Assembly: GCA_048213135.1 (NCBI GenBank)
Contig: PS015826.1
Location: forward strand, 6,470-28,042
Direction of reading: 5' to 3'
Length of the DNA: 21,573 nucleotides
Origin: Reclinomonas americana ATCC 50394
Lineage: Eukaryota > Jakobida > Jakobea > Jakobida
Shown here: positions 13,253-21,573 of the stretch, in pieces
Numbering within the stretch: the first letter of the stretch is position 1
Layout: the number at the start of each line of letters is the position of its first letter
The notes under the pieces: model-generated
What the model was told of the DNA's origin: nothing
What the model saw: only the letters and a program-made list of their open reading frames with translations
Databases searched by the model: none
Translations under genes and position numbers: made by a program

Positions 13253-16200
13253 AGAATGGTGCGCAACTGGTGGCGGTGTAGAAGTTGGTGCCACCTGCAG
13301 TCGGCGACGCGGCAGCGGAAGAGTTGGTGCCACCGTTGTTCGTGACGGAGAAGGCGACTTGCGGCCAGTACTGGCGGCCGGGGAGGAGGCCGGAGAGGGT
13401 GACCTGCCAGGCATCGAGATGACCAGTGGCGGGCTGGTTGCTGTTGGCCGTGATGGTGAGGCCCGAGGCGACAGCGACACCGCGCACGTTGGCAGTGCCA
13501 GTGGCAGTGAAGCCGTAGACGCTGGCAGCAGACGAGGCGTTGACATTGGCCTGTTTGGCAACGTACTGCGCACCGCCGGCGGTCATGTTGATGACAAACG
13601 TCAGCGAGGTGTCGGTGATGTCGATGACGGTTATAGAGTTGGCGGCCGTCAGGATGCCGGCATTGTTGCCGGCGCCGGAGCCAGTGACCGCTGAACCACT
13701 GGTCATTGTCACAGTGCCCGTCCAGGGAATACCAGTAGTAAAGGTTAATGGGAGGACCAGGCCGATGTTGCTGTCGCCGATCGCGTAACCGAAGCCAGCA
13801 CCACTCAGCACAACAGTCACAACGCCTGTTGCGCTCACTGTCAGGTCGCCCGAGGCAGCGTGGCCGGAGCCGCCATTGAGGCTTACACTGCTCACGAAGC
13901 TCGTGACGCCATATCCGGATCCGTTTGCGCCCGCTGGTATGTTAACGGATGCTGCAGCTCCTCCTGTAACGGTGGCAATTGTGACAATAGCCTGGTTCCC
14001 GATTGCCGGGGTCGGAAATGGGGTGTTGCCGTAGAGAATGGTGCACGGACCAGTAACGCGGACTGTGTCACCGGCGTGATAACCGGCACCAGCCTGTCCC
14101 GCGGTGATCCAAACAGTAGAGATGTAGCCAGCGGCGTCTACCACAACTTCAAGTTTCAGGTTTGTTCCAGTGCCGGTGGCGGCAGTAGTAGCGCACCAAC
14201 TGTAGAACTTGCCGTAAAGAGTGCCTGTCGCGTTGTTCTGCCTCAAAATAACAATACCGCCTGCAGCCGCGTCGGACGTGTTGGCGTTGGCGGTGCAGCA
14301 GTACAGTGACACAGGAGTGCCGGAGTTGACCAGGGTGTAGTTAACGCCAAACGTGGTGTTCGCAGCAAGAGTAGTGCCACGGATGGCCACGATAAACTTG
14401 GAAGCGGACAGAGCTGTCGCCGTGGTGGTGCCGTCCAAAAAAGCAAAGTTAGCGGCAGCCACAGCCGCACCGTTGCTCGCGAAAGTGGCGCCGGCGACAA
14501 AGGAAATGGCGTTCATACCGCCGACAGCAGTGCCAGTGGCGGCAGTCGCCACCACGCCACGCTGAGTCGGCGAGCCGACATTCATCACCACAAAGTTGTT
14601 GCCGACGGTAACAAAGGCGGTAGCGTCGGTGACGGCAGTGCCAGAGCGGTTGAACCAGACGGCGTTGGTGGGAGCAGTCTTGGCAAGAGAAGTAATGAAC
14701 GCGACTGCGCCGTTGGCTGTTCCACTGGAGGCGTTCTTCACCACAAGGTTCACAACGCCATCAGCAGTGGCATTGAACGTCATAGTGCCAGCGAGGTCGC
14801 TCGGGCCCATCGTCAGAGTGCCGACAGTGGCATTAGCAACGCCGTTGGCGCCGAAAGTGTACGGAGTCGCACCAAAGCCACCGTTGCCGATGACCGTGGC
14901 AGCAGTCGTGTTGGCCAGGCAGTTGATGGTGGTGCCACCAGTCACCGACCAGCAAGCCACCAGAGTCGGGGCAGCGATAGTCGGGTTGGCGGCGGCGCTG
15001 AGGGTGAGAGTCTGCTGCGAAGCAGTGTCGAGAGCGGCAGTGCCGTCGCCGTTGGCGTTCTGAGCGAGCACACGGACGCGGTACGTGGTGATCGCGGCAC
15101 CGTTCTGAGTCGTCGGCAGCGCCGAGATGAGGATGTGGCCGCCAGACACACGGCCAAAGGCTGTGTCAGTCACTGGCGTGCCAGTGGGCGTCGAGAAGGC
15201 ATTGTAAAGCGCACCGCCGTTGCTCAATGCCGCAGTCTCCACATTCCAGCCAGAGATGACACCGCCAGTCACCTGAGGCGAAGTCCAGGAGATGAGGCCG
15301 CCATTCGAGGCAGGAGCCACGATGGTCGGCAAACCGACCTTGCCCGGAGACTGCTTGCCGTCCTGGGTGGTCACCGTGGCGGTCTGCGAGCAGAGGAGAG
15401 GCAGGTGGGGTGAGCAAGCTGCTGCACACAGTGCACACAAAATCACACAAAGACAAAAGACGCAACAGTGCTCCACAGTCCAAAGCCCCACTGGCCCACA
15501 GCGCGTACGCGCACCACGTAGCCAGTGCTCGGCTGCAGCAGGCCGGACGACGCGGTGGCACCAGTGCCCGACACCACGCACGACTGCTGCGAGAACGGCA
15601 CGCTGTACGTGTTGGCGAACGGTGCGATCGCCGCATTGGCGTTGTTGCCGTTGGTGGTCTCAGTGTAGAAGGTCACCGGCGTCCAGGCAGTCAGCGAGCT
15701 GCCCGTCGAGCTGCGGATCTGCACCTGGAAGAACGGAGTCTGCAGCTGGTTGAAGTTGGCGACGTTGCCGGAGCCCGTGGCGCCAGTCTGGCCAAGCTTG
15801 ATCGGCGGGTAGAACGACAGCACAAACGAGGTGGCCGACGTGTAACTGATGGCCAGGTTGGTCGGCTGGCGCGGAGTGCCAGCGAGCGGGACTGTGACAG
15901 TCTGCGACGACGTTCGCGCGCCCTCACCGTACGCGTTGACCACGTAGGCCTGTGGGTGGTGGGAAAGAGATGCGATGAGTGGGGGCATGGGAGGGGGGAA
16001 AGAGGGGAGAGACAAAGGACGCAACGGCGATGGTGTACTGCACGCCCTCCTGGATGTTCTGGTCAAAGTAGCGCAGAATCATGCCGTAGCAGCCGGCGCC
16101 GCCAGAGGAAGGGCCGCCGTTGGCCGCAATGGCGTTGACCGACGAGCACTGTTGGTGGAGGAGAGAGGAGAGGGTGAGAAGAGGAAAGGGAGAGGGAAGG

Positions 16201-19200
16201 AGGAGAGAATGCACACGCAACAGTGTACTTGGTGGTGCCACCCTCAGCGCCGGTCACATCGACACCGAAATCGGAGGGCGGCGTGTTGCCCTGGTTGACG
16301 GGGGTCGTCCAGTTGACCCAGATGGCCGACTGTGAGCCAGTTGGGGAGGAGGTGTCGAGGTCTGCGTTCATAATGAGAGTGAGACAGTGTGGTACGATTA
16401 CGAGCAACGAGGAACGAAGAAACACAGAAGATGACGAGGGAGGAGGAGGAGGAGGAGGAGGAGGAGGAGGAGGAGAAGAAGAAGGAGGANNNNNNNNNNN
16501 NNNNNNNNNNNNNNNNNNNNNNNNNNNNNNNNNNNNNNNNNNNNNNNNNNNNNNNNNNNNNNNNNNNNNNNNNNNNNNNNNNNNNNNNNNNNNNNNNNNN
16601 NNNNNNNNNNNNNNNNNNNNNNNNNNNNNNNNNNNNNNNNNNNNNNNNNNNNNNNNNNNNNNNNNNNNNNNNNNNNNNNNNNNNNNNNNNNNNNNNNNNN
16701 NNNNNNNNNNNNNNNNNNNNNNNNNNNNNNNNNNNNNNNNNNNNNNNNNNNNNNNNNNNNNNNNNNNNNNNNNNNNNNNNNNNNNNNNNNNNNNNNNNNN
16801 NNNNNNNNNNNNNNNNNNNNNNNNNNNNNNNNNNNNNNNNNNNNNNNNNNNNNNNNNNNNNNNNNNNNNNNNNNNNNNNNNNNNNNNNNNNNNNNNNNNN
16901 TCTCCCACTACCACTCACCAACTCCAAGGCTCCCAACTTGCGTGTACTGCGCAAACGCAGCATTGCTCCATCGCACACACAGCACATATGATCCCGCCGC
17001 CACACTGCTCGCATTCACCGCAAGCACCATGCTCGTCGGCAGCGTCGACGACGACACACTGATCACGGCAGTCGTCGCCGCCGCCGCACAACTCGTCGAA
17101 ATCACAAACGCCGCCGTGTCGCCGCTCACACTCACCAACGAGCTTCCCGTCAACGCGATCGTCTGGCTCGGTGTCGTCACCGTGAACACGGCTCGAGGTA
17201 CCTGAGTTGACCACGTGGCTGTGCGTGCACACAAAGAGTGTCAATCAATCAGTCACTCACTCACTTGCCCCACCAAGCTCCTTCCCAAAATACTCACCAA
17301 CATTCAGAGTCGACGGAGTCGCACTCACTGTTGTATATGCACTCGTCGCCAGCCACCGCACACACACCGTGTACGCCCCGGCTGCAGTCGCGCTGGCGTC
17401 AATCGTCAGTGTGATCAGAGTGTCCACCGTCCGCACGCTCGTCATCGTCACCACACTCGACGGCGTGCCAGTGCACGTTCCCGACGACAGCACAAACGCC
17501 AGCGGATCGGTGCTCACGTCTGGCATCGCAGTGCCGCTGATTTGGATCGTTCGCCCAGACAGTGCGGCCATCGCAGGTGGATTGACACCACTAGCCGACG
17601 CCACCACCAGCTGTGTGGCGGCCACAAGCGAATAGTTGCCAGCACCGCCAAACTGGATGCACACTGCACAGTACCCGGCACTCACGGTCGCCGCCGTCGC
17701 ACCCTGGGCCGTCACGACCAACACATTCGCTCCAGCCGTGCTCACCAGAGACTGGTTCACCATCACCGGGAAGCTGCCGCCGCTCGCCGTGCACGCCATC
17801 GATCCCACCTCCAGTCGCACATTGTCCGACATGCTCAGCGCACGCCCAGAGACAGAGAACACCGCACCCGCACCACTGATGTTGATCGCACTTGGCGCGT
17901 ATCCAGTTGTCGAAGACACTGCATGAAGGCGAACATATCATCAGACAGCTGACTCGCTGAGAGCTCTCTCGTTCACATATGCGTACTCACCAACAGTGAG
18001 CGTGCCACCGACTTTTACAAACGTGCTCGTTCCGTTGAACTTGCCGCACACCGAGTATGGTCTGCGCATGCACACGTGTCAGAACAAGTTTCACCGCTGC
18101 CAAAGAGTCATGGAGAGCAGCAAAGACACACCCGCTGCTCATGATTGTGTTGGCGGCAGCCGTGCTCGCCACCACAGTTCGCGCGCCAGCAACACCGCCG
18201 ATACTCGCCGCAGTCACCAACGGAATCGTTCCACCAGTACCCGGACACACTGCTCCCGATTGCAGACTGAACACGTCTGTCGTCGCCAATGCCAGTCCAG
18301 TGATCGTCACCTGCGCACCAGCAAACTGCGCGAGAATCGACGACGGCGAGAACGACGTGCCGCTTCCCACTGAATTGCAAAACACGCACACACAGAAATT
18401 CATGAGAGGGGAATAAGGTACGCGCGCGCAGAGCCACCGCCGCACTCACCCACACTCAGTTGAGTCGCGCCCACAGTCGTGAATGTTGCAGTGCCAGTGA
18501 ACTGGATGCACACCGCATACAGTCCCACCGTAGTCAACGTCGACACAGCTGCCGGCTGCACCGCTAGCGTGCGAGCTCCCGCTGCGCCAGCGTACGTTGG
18601 CGATGACAACCCAATGCCGAGGCCACCCGACGCACACGTCGTCACGCCGAGTTGCAGCTGCACAGCATCGGTGGCCAGCAACCCAGGTCCGGTCACTGTC
18701 ACTTGCTGTGATGTTGACTCGGCAAGAATCGTCGCAGGTGTGAAGCCAGTCGTCGACGGCACTGTGTAAAGAATGCACAGTCACAATCACACAATGTTTT
18801 GCGTGCCGACACACAGCTCACACCAAAATAACATACCAGCAGCCAGCTGCGTGACGCCGACACGGACAAACGATCCTCCACCACCATACTGGATGCTGCA
18901 TATGAACGAAAGAGAGAGAGAGAGATTGGCATGAAAACGCTTCGTACTCCAATAGACACAATGCACTCACCACACAGCATACACATCCGTCGGTGCAGTT
19001 GTCACAGCCGGAACCGATGCAGTCAGCGTCCACGCTCCTGCGGATCCCGTCCGCGAAGGCGAAGACGACACCAGGTTGCCGCCACCAGAGCACACTGTTC
19101 CCGATTGGATTCGAATCTTGTCGCTGGTGCGCAACCCCAGACCCGATATCGTGATCACTTGTCCAATAGTCTCCGCCAGGATCGACGCCGGCAGGAACGA

Positions 19201-21043
19201 TGTCGCGTTCGCCACTGCACCGCGCTCACAAGTCAATCGATTGCTTCCACAGCATTCTCTCACACACTCACTCACTCACCTCCTGTGAGTTGTGACGCAG
19301 ATACTTGCACCCACGTGCCCGTGTTGGAGACGTACTCCACACACACAGCAAACGTGTCGGGACTCGCTGACGGCAACGCGAGACCTGTGCCGCCCACGGT
19401 TGCCACAATTTCCGTCAGAATCACCGAGTTGAGTGTCGCCGCAATCGTCTGACCCGATCCAGTACAATTGCTACCCGGCATGAACATCACTTGATTGATC
19501 GACAGCGTCGAGAGGCCGGCGCCAGTGATCGTCACTTTCTCCGTCGGCACCTCGGCCATGATTGATGATGGACTGAAGGCCGACACCGTTGCTGCACCGC
19601 GCCGAAACACACTGTCAGCTCAGACACTCATGCGTGGCGAAAACAAGGGATCGATAGTGAAGAACGAAACGGACGAGTAGCTGGGTCGAGCCGACCTTGA
19701 AGTACGAGCCAGTCGAGGAGAAGCGGACACACACGCTGTACGCTCCACCCACCGTCACACCGCTGCCGCCAACGTTCTGTTTGTAGACTGTTGATGTGCC
19801 GCTATTTGCACCAGACAGAGTCACGGAACCCATCGCAGTACCAGCCGGCGTGCAAGTTGTGTTCGGCTCGAGCAGGATGGATGTCGCGCCGATGAGGAAC
19901 TGCCCGGTGATCGTCAGCTGTTGCGAACTGCTCGACGGTCTAATTGTGGCAGGTGAGAATGCCGTGGCAGCTCCTGCAAGGACAGGTGTTAAGAATGGCA
20001 CAACAATACACGGGCGACAGGAGGAGGTTCGAACCAATCTGGATGCCAACGGCATCAATGTACGACTGCGTCGCACTCCAGCGCACGCACACTCGCTGTG
20101 CGCCGACTGCACTCGCACCCGACGCATCGACTGTCATGGTGATACTCGTGCTGCTCACGGTCGTGATTGCTGTCACAGGGGCCACAGCTGACACGGTTGA
20201 GCAGTTGGCCGAGATCACCACGCCAGCCGCATCGAGCGTCGGGAATGCAATGCCAGTCAGAGTCAGAGATCGACCAGTCAGTGGCTCCAGCGTGGCTGGC
20301 GTTGTCGATGTCACTTGGGCTGTGCGACGGTATCAAGCGTGAGAAACAATCGCTCACAGCTCAGTGAACGGCCAGACATAGCGCACCAACGTTGATGGAG
20401 ATTAAGGATGCATAGTTTCCGCCGCCGCCGGCAGTACTGCCACACAAAAAGTAGGTGCCACCAGAGCTTGTTCCACCATTCACAGTCAAAGTGGCCGTTG
20501 TGTTGCTGGTGTATGTCACCATGCTCACGCTGCTGCCAGTTACTGCAGCGGTGCATGCAGATGTGGTGCCAAGTCCAAGTGGAGTCCCGACACCGGTCAG
20601 ATCAATCAGACCCGCCCCTGTAATAACCACAGTCGTTCCAGTAGACATTGCGACCGTGGGCTGCGATACAGATGACACAGTGCCTGCGCCACGCCGAAAT
20701 CGAGTGAGCAATAACACCCGCTTACGTAGATCGCAGAAACGCACGCAAACACGCACCGATGCTGAATGGAGACAGAATTTGATTGTACGCCGCCCACGAG
20801 TCGTTGCTCAGACGCATACATACTCGGTATACGCCTCCCGGCGATGTCGACGATACCACTGTCATGGTGATTGATGCCGCCGAAATAAACGCGTTCGTTG
20901 TCGATGACCCAGCCACCGCTGTCGGTGATGCTGCACTGCAATTGGCGCTGGCGGTGATCACAAACGCCAACGTGTCGGTCGACACATCGATCAGGCCAGT
21001 GCCGCTCAGAGTTGTCGGGTACGAGGCCGAGGCGAATACACCA
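8228..21043 (-). CDS. Giant cell-surface protein: two-cysteine Ig/TIG-like repeats, FN3-like region, GPI-like tail
   Basis: The visible exons, in transcription order, are 21043-20757 (cut by the gap), 20683-20387, 20319-20035, 19973-19671, 19591-19280, 19214-18971, 18895-18837, 18761-18450, 18369-18132, 18061-17991, 17918-17298, 17218-16919, 16361-16222, 16148-16026, 15949-15467, 15383-13268, 12522-10528 and 10392-8228. All join in frame, giving about 3,450 codons without the missing 5' end. The N-terminal part is a tandem array of about 100-residue two-cysteine repeats. The rest is Ser/Thr/Gly/Asn-rich and FN3-like, with recurring Pro-Pro-linker starts (VPNPPTNLAV, PSAPTQGPTTY) and many N-glycosylation sequons. 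The protein ends in a bare hydrophobic tail. It is probably an adhesin or other extracellular surface protein. The weak point is the 411-N gap at 16490-16900: the flanking splice phases agree (both phase 1), but two adjacent genes, or missing exons, cannot be excluded. Confidence 0.7.
8231..8284 (-). other. C-terminal hydrophobic tail, probable GPI-anchor signal
   Basis: The last 18 codons before the TAA encode an uninterrupted hydrophobic stretch, MWSVLIAIGAVVAMAFAL. It is preceded by small residues (GGAGFAANSS) and followed by no charged cytoplasmic residues. This is the classical layout of a GPI-attachment signal, with a likely omega site in the NSS region. A single-pass anchor with no cytosolic tail is the alternative. 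Confidence 0.6.
8285..12522 (-). other. Fibronectin-type-III-like domain region, exons 17 and 18 of the giant gene
   Basis: Two huge exons (12522-10528 and 10392-8285 plus the tail) encode consecutive FN3-like modules. The recurring pattern is a proline-rich linker (PAAPTGV, VPNPPTNLAV, PAAPTLTAG, SPQRPSGI, PSAPTQGPTTY). It is followed by a strand ending in a W-rich motif (ISLQWTIP, ISWASP, IWLSWGQP) and then a YxVxVxAxNxxG-like strand (YTYAVQATN, YFVDVRGINGIG, YVVNVRAINSFG). The composition is poor in lysine and charged residues and rich in Thr, Ser, Ala, Asn and Gly. Domain identity is assigned from these patterns only. Large antisense open frames over this region are a by-product of the high GC content. 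Confidence 0.65.
12523..13267 (-). other. Intron with AG arrays, flow-order-like low complexity and a 450-N gap
   Basis: This phase-1 intron starts GTTGCGCACC on the minus strand and ends ACAAACAG. It contains AG arrays at about 12554-12613 and 13204-13249. Between them is a low-complexity mix of tetra- and trinucleotide words on both sides of 450 undetermined bases (12714-13163). The protein frame continues correctly across it (FYTAT joined to TARPLAATAG). Nothing that looks like a coding exon is visible on either side of the gap. Confidence 0.7.
13268..15383 (-). other. Largest exon of the giant gene: FN3-like ends with a foreign-looking glycine-rich centre
   Basis: The exon encodes 705 full codons. 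The first about 125 residues are FN3-like (GLPTIVAPASNGGLISW ... YRVRVLAQNANGDG), and so is the last part (WQVTLSGLLPGRQYWPQVAFSV). The middle lacks the FN3 pattern. Residues about 145-370 are a hydrophobic beta-rich stretch with paired cysteines (ACW, NCL, YCC). Residues about 375-556 hold the GxGY block described separately. The exon starts in phase 0 and ends in phase 1; both neighbouring introns begin GTTGCG. Confidence 0.65.
13716..14261 (-). repeat. Glycine-rich GxGY/GD motif block inside the giant gene
   Basis: Three degenerate copies of a glycine-tyrosine motif occur in beta-strand-rich sequence: AGAGYHAGDTVRVTG (about 14064-14093), GANGSGYGVTSF (about 13896-13931) and SGAGFGYAIGD (about 13773-13805). 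Motifs of the form GxGYxxGD are common in tail-fibre and other structural proteins of phages and large viruses, which is background knowledge rather than something proved here. Codon choice looks more relaxed than in the flanking FN3 modules, with more A- and T-ending codons. The open frame is intact throughout. Confidence 0.5.
15467..16361 (-). other. First FN3-like exons after the repeat array
   Basis: Exons 16361-16222, 16148-16026 and 15949-15467 encode a sequence with FN3 features: SAIWVNWTTPVNQG, then a YTIAAYVVNAYGEG strand built across an exon junction, then a module starting PRQPTNLAISY and ending YVVRVRAVGQWGFGLWST. The strand YTIA-AYVVNAYGEG only forms after splicing, which supports the junction at 16026/15949. 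All three downstream introns begin GTTGCG. Confidence 0.7.
16362..16918 (-). other. Intron with GAG array and a 411-N gap joining repeat array to FN3 part
   Basis: The upstream exon ends at 16919 with a good GTGAGTGG donor in phase 1, and the downstream exon begins at 16361 after ACGCAG, also in phase 1. The interval holds a GGA/GAA array at about 16437-16489 and undetermined bases at 16490-16900. Missing exons, or a gene boundary, could be hidden in the gap. Confidence 0.5.
16919..21043 (-). repeat. Tandem array of eleven two-cysteine Ig/TIG-like repeats
   Basis: Units in protein order: 21043-20757 (5' end lost), 20683-20387, 20319-20035, 19973-19671, 19591-19280, 19214-18837 (split by one intron), 18761-18450, 18369-17991 (split), 17918-17602, 17601-17298 and 17218-16919. 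The shared pattern is an FSPSSI-like start, VTITGxGL after about 15 residues, then a first conserved cysteine about 20 residues later (SGTVC, TTSAC, SANC). A Y-x-VC-[IV]-[QR]-[FYW] strand with the second cysteine comes near residue 85, and a VG or equivalent sits at the exon end. The layout resembles IPT/TIG Ig-like domains, with a likely disulphide. Two flavours are visible: one with DxLAFVI and CVRWS (first, third and last two units), one with FSPSSI and CIQF (the middle six). Nearly every unit is a symmetric phase 1-1 exon, the usual mark of module duplication. Confidence 0.8.
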
Positions 21044-21093
21044 NNNNNNNNNNNNNNNNNNNNNNNNNNNNNNNNNNNNNNNNNNNNNNNNNN
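21044..21093. other. 50-N assembly gap with strand change
   Basis: Exactly fifty undetermined bases. The left flank encodes a two-cysteine repeat on the minus strand and the right flank encodes the same type of repeat on the plus strand. Both are entered in mid-unit, so neither flank shows a gene start. Confidence 0.9.
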
Positions 21094-21573
21094 TGTGCAC
21101 CTGCAGGCCAAGCGACGGGCGTGTCTCCGCAGGCGGTGTATCGTGGAGCGGCATCGCAGGAAGTGCGACTCACTGGTGCCGGTATGGTGAACGTCGCGAG
21201 CGATGCAAGTGCAGTGGTAATCACGACGAGCTGTACGTCGACACCCACCGCGGCGACTGGCACAACGGTGACAACGACGTTCAGCTCGTCATCGACGATC
21301 CGGTTGTTTATCACCACGACGGCGGCGGTTTGTTGCTGTTGCTGCGACTTGAGAGACGCCCGCGCGTGTGCTTATCTGAAGCGACACGTTGCAGACACCA
21401 ACTGGCACTGCGTACCTTATCTGCTTGCGGTGGTCGAGCACCGGACCGTACTTTGCACTGGCCGTGCCTCCATTTGCTGTCGGTGAGTGAGTTGGATGAA
21501 GCACTGTGAGAAAGGGGTTTGTTGTGTTTTTCTCAGGCTGTCTCGCAGCTGTGGTGACTTCTTCGAATCCGAC
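21094..21573 (+). CDS. Partial two-cysteine repeat gene on the plus strand
   Basis: Exons 21094-21327, 21395-21482 and 21549 (or 21537) to the window edge can be read in frame. The first two form one repeat unit: ATGVSPQAVYRG, VRLTGAGMVNV, the first cysteine in VVITTSC, then after a 67-base intron TPTGTAYLICLRWSS with the second cysteine, and FAVG at a phase-1 GTGAGT donor. This matches the minus-strand array unit by unit, and the exon-ending phase is the same. The third exon would begin the next unit (VVTSSNP). Both ends are missing. It is either a paralogue in head-to-head orientation or part of the same gene placed in the wrong orientation. Confidence 0.75.

Noticed and set aside
12435-15581. 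One continuous minus-strand open frame through the N gap
   Set aside because: The part with Ser-Leu repeats is the translated AG array of an intron, and the undetermined bases only appear open. Splice sites at 13267 and 12523 remove it.
16437-16489. Poly-Glu or poly-Ser tract as a protein domain
   Set aside because: It is a GGA/GAA microsatellite inside an intron, open in several frames at once.

Overview
The window looks like a GC-rich nuclear genome fragment from a unicellular eukaryote. The genes are densely packed and cut by about fifty short introns of roughly 60-140 bases. Intergenic gaps are only 52-225 bases and three assembly gaps are written as N. The lineage cannot be fixed from the sequence alone. 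No rRNA, tRNA, CRISPR array or mobile element was recognised.

Left part (1-2716). A three-repeat Myb-type DNA-binding protein lies on the minus strand and runs off the left edge. It is divergent from a complete MYST-family histone acetyltransferase of the Esa1/Tip60 type (731-2606, plus strand, 11 exons, 396 residues). The 185 bases between their start codons are the obvious shared promoter.

Middle part (2717-8227), all minus strand. In transcription order there is a small two-helix membrane protein (8002-7535), then a trehalose synthase of the GH13 family (7407-4797, 14 exons, 562 residues, full catalytic triad), then a secreted protein with beta-propeller-like blades (4744-2717). The last two are separated by only 52 bases between stop and start.

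Right part (8228-21043), minus strand. A giant cell-surface gene of at least about 3,450 codons fills this part. It starts, in what is visible, with eleven tandem units of about 100 residues. Each unit is an Ig/TIG-like sandwich with two conserved cysteines, and nearly all are bounded by phase-1 introns. It continues through a long fibronectin-type-III-like region and ends in a hydrophobic tail that looks like a GPI-anchor signal. Inside the largest exon is a block of glycine-rich GxGY/GD motifs with different codon choice, reminiscent of viral or phage structural proteins. Beyond a 50-N gap (21044-21093) another copy of the same repeat appears on the opposite strand, which points to a wrong scaffold join, an inversion, or a second paralogous gene.

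The most interesting signal is not a gene. Thirteen introns spread over four genes begin with exactly GTTGCG, and none of them has a G as the last exon base. Almost all of the other introns (GTGAGT, GTGCGT, GTTCGT and similar) do follow a G. Several GTTGCG junctions are pinned by strongly conserved protein motifs that they interrupt. This suggests a second grammar for 5' splice sites in this organism. Within the giant gene, every intron of the fibronectin half is of this kind and none of the repeat half is.
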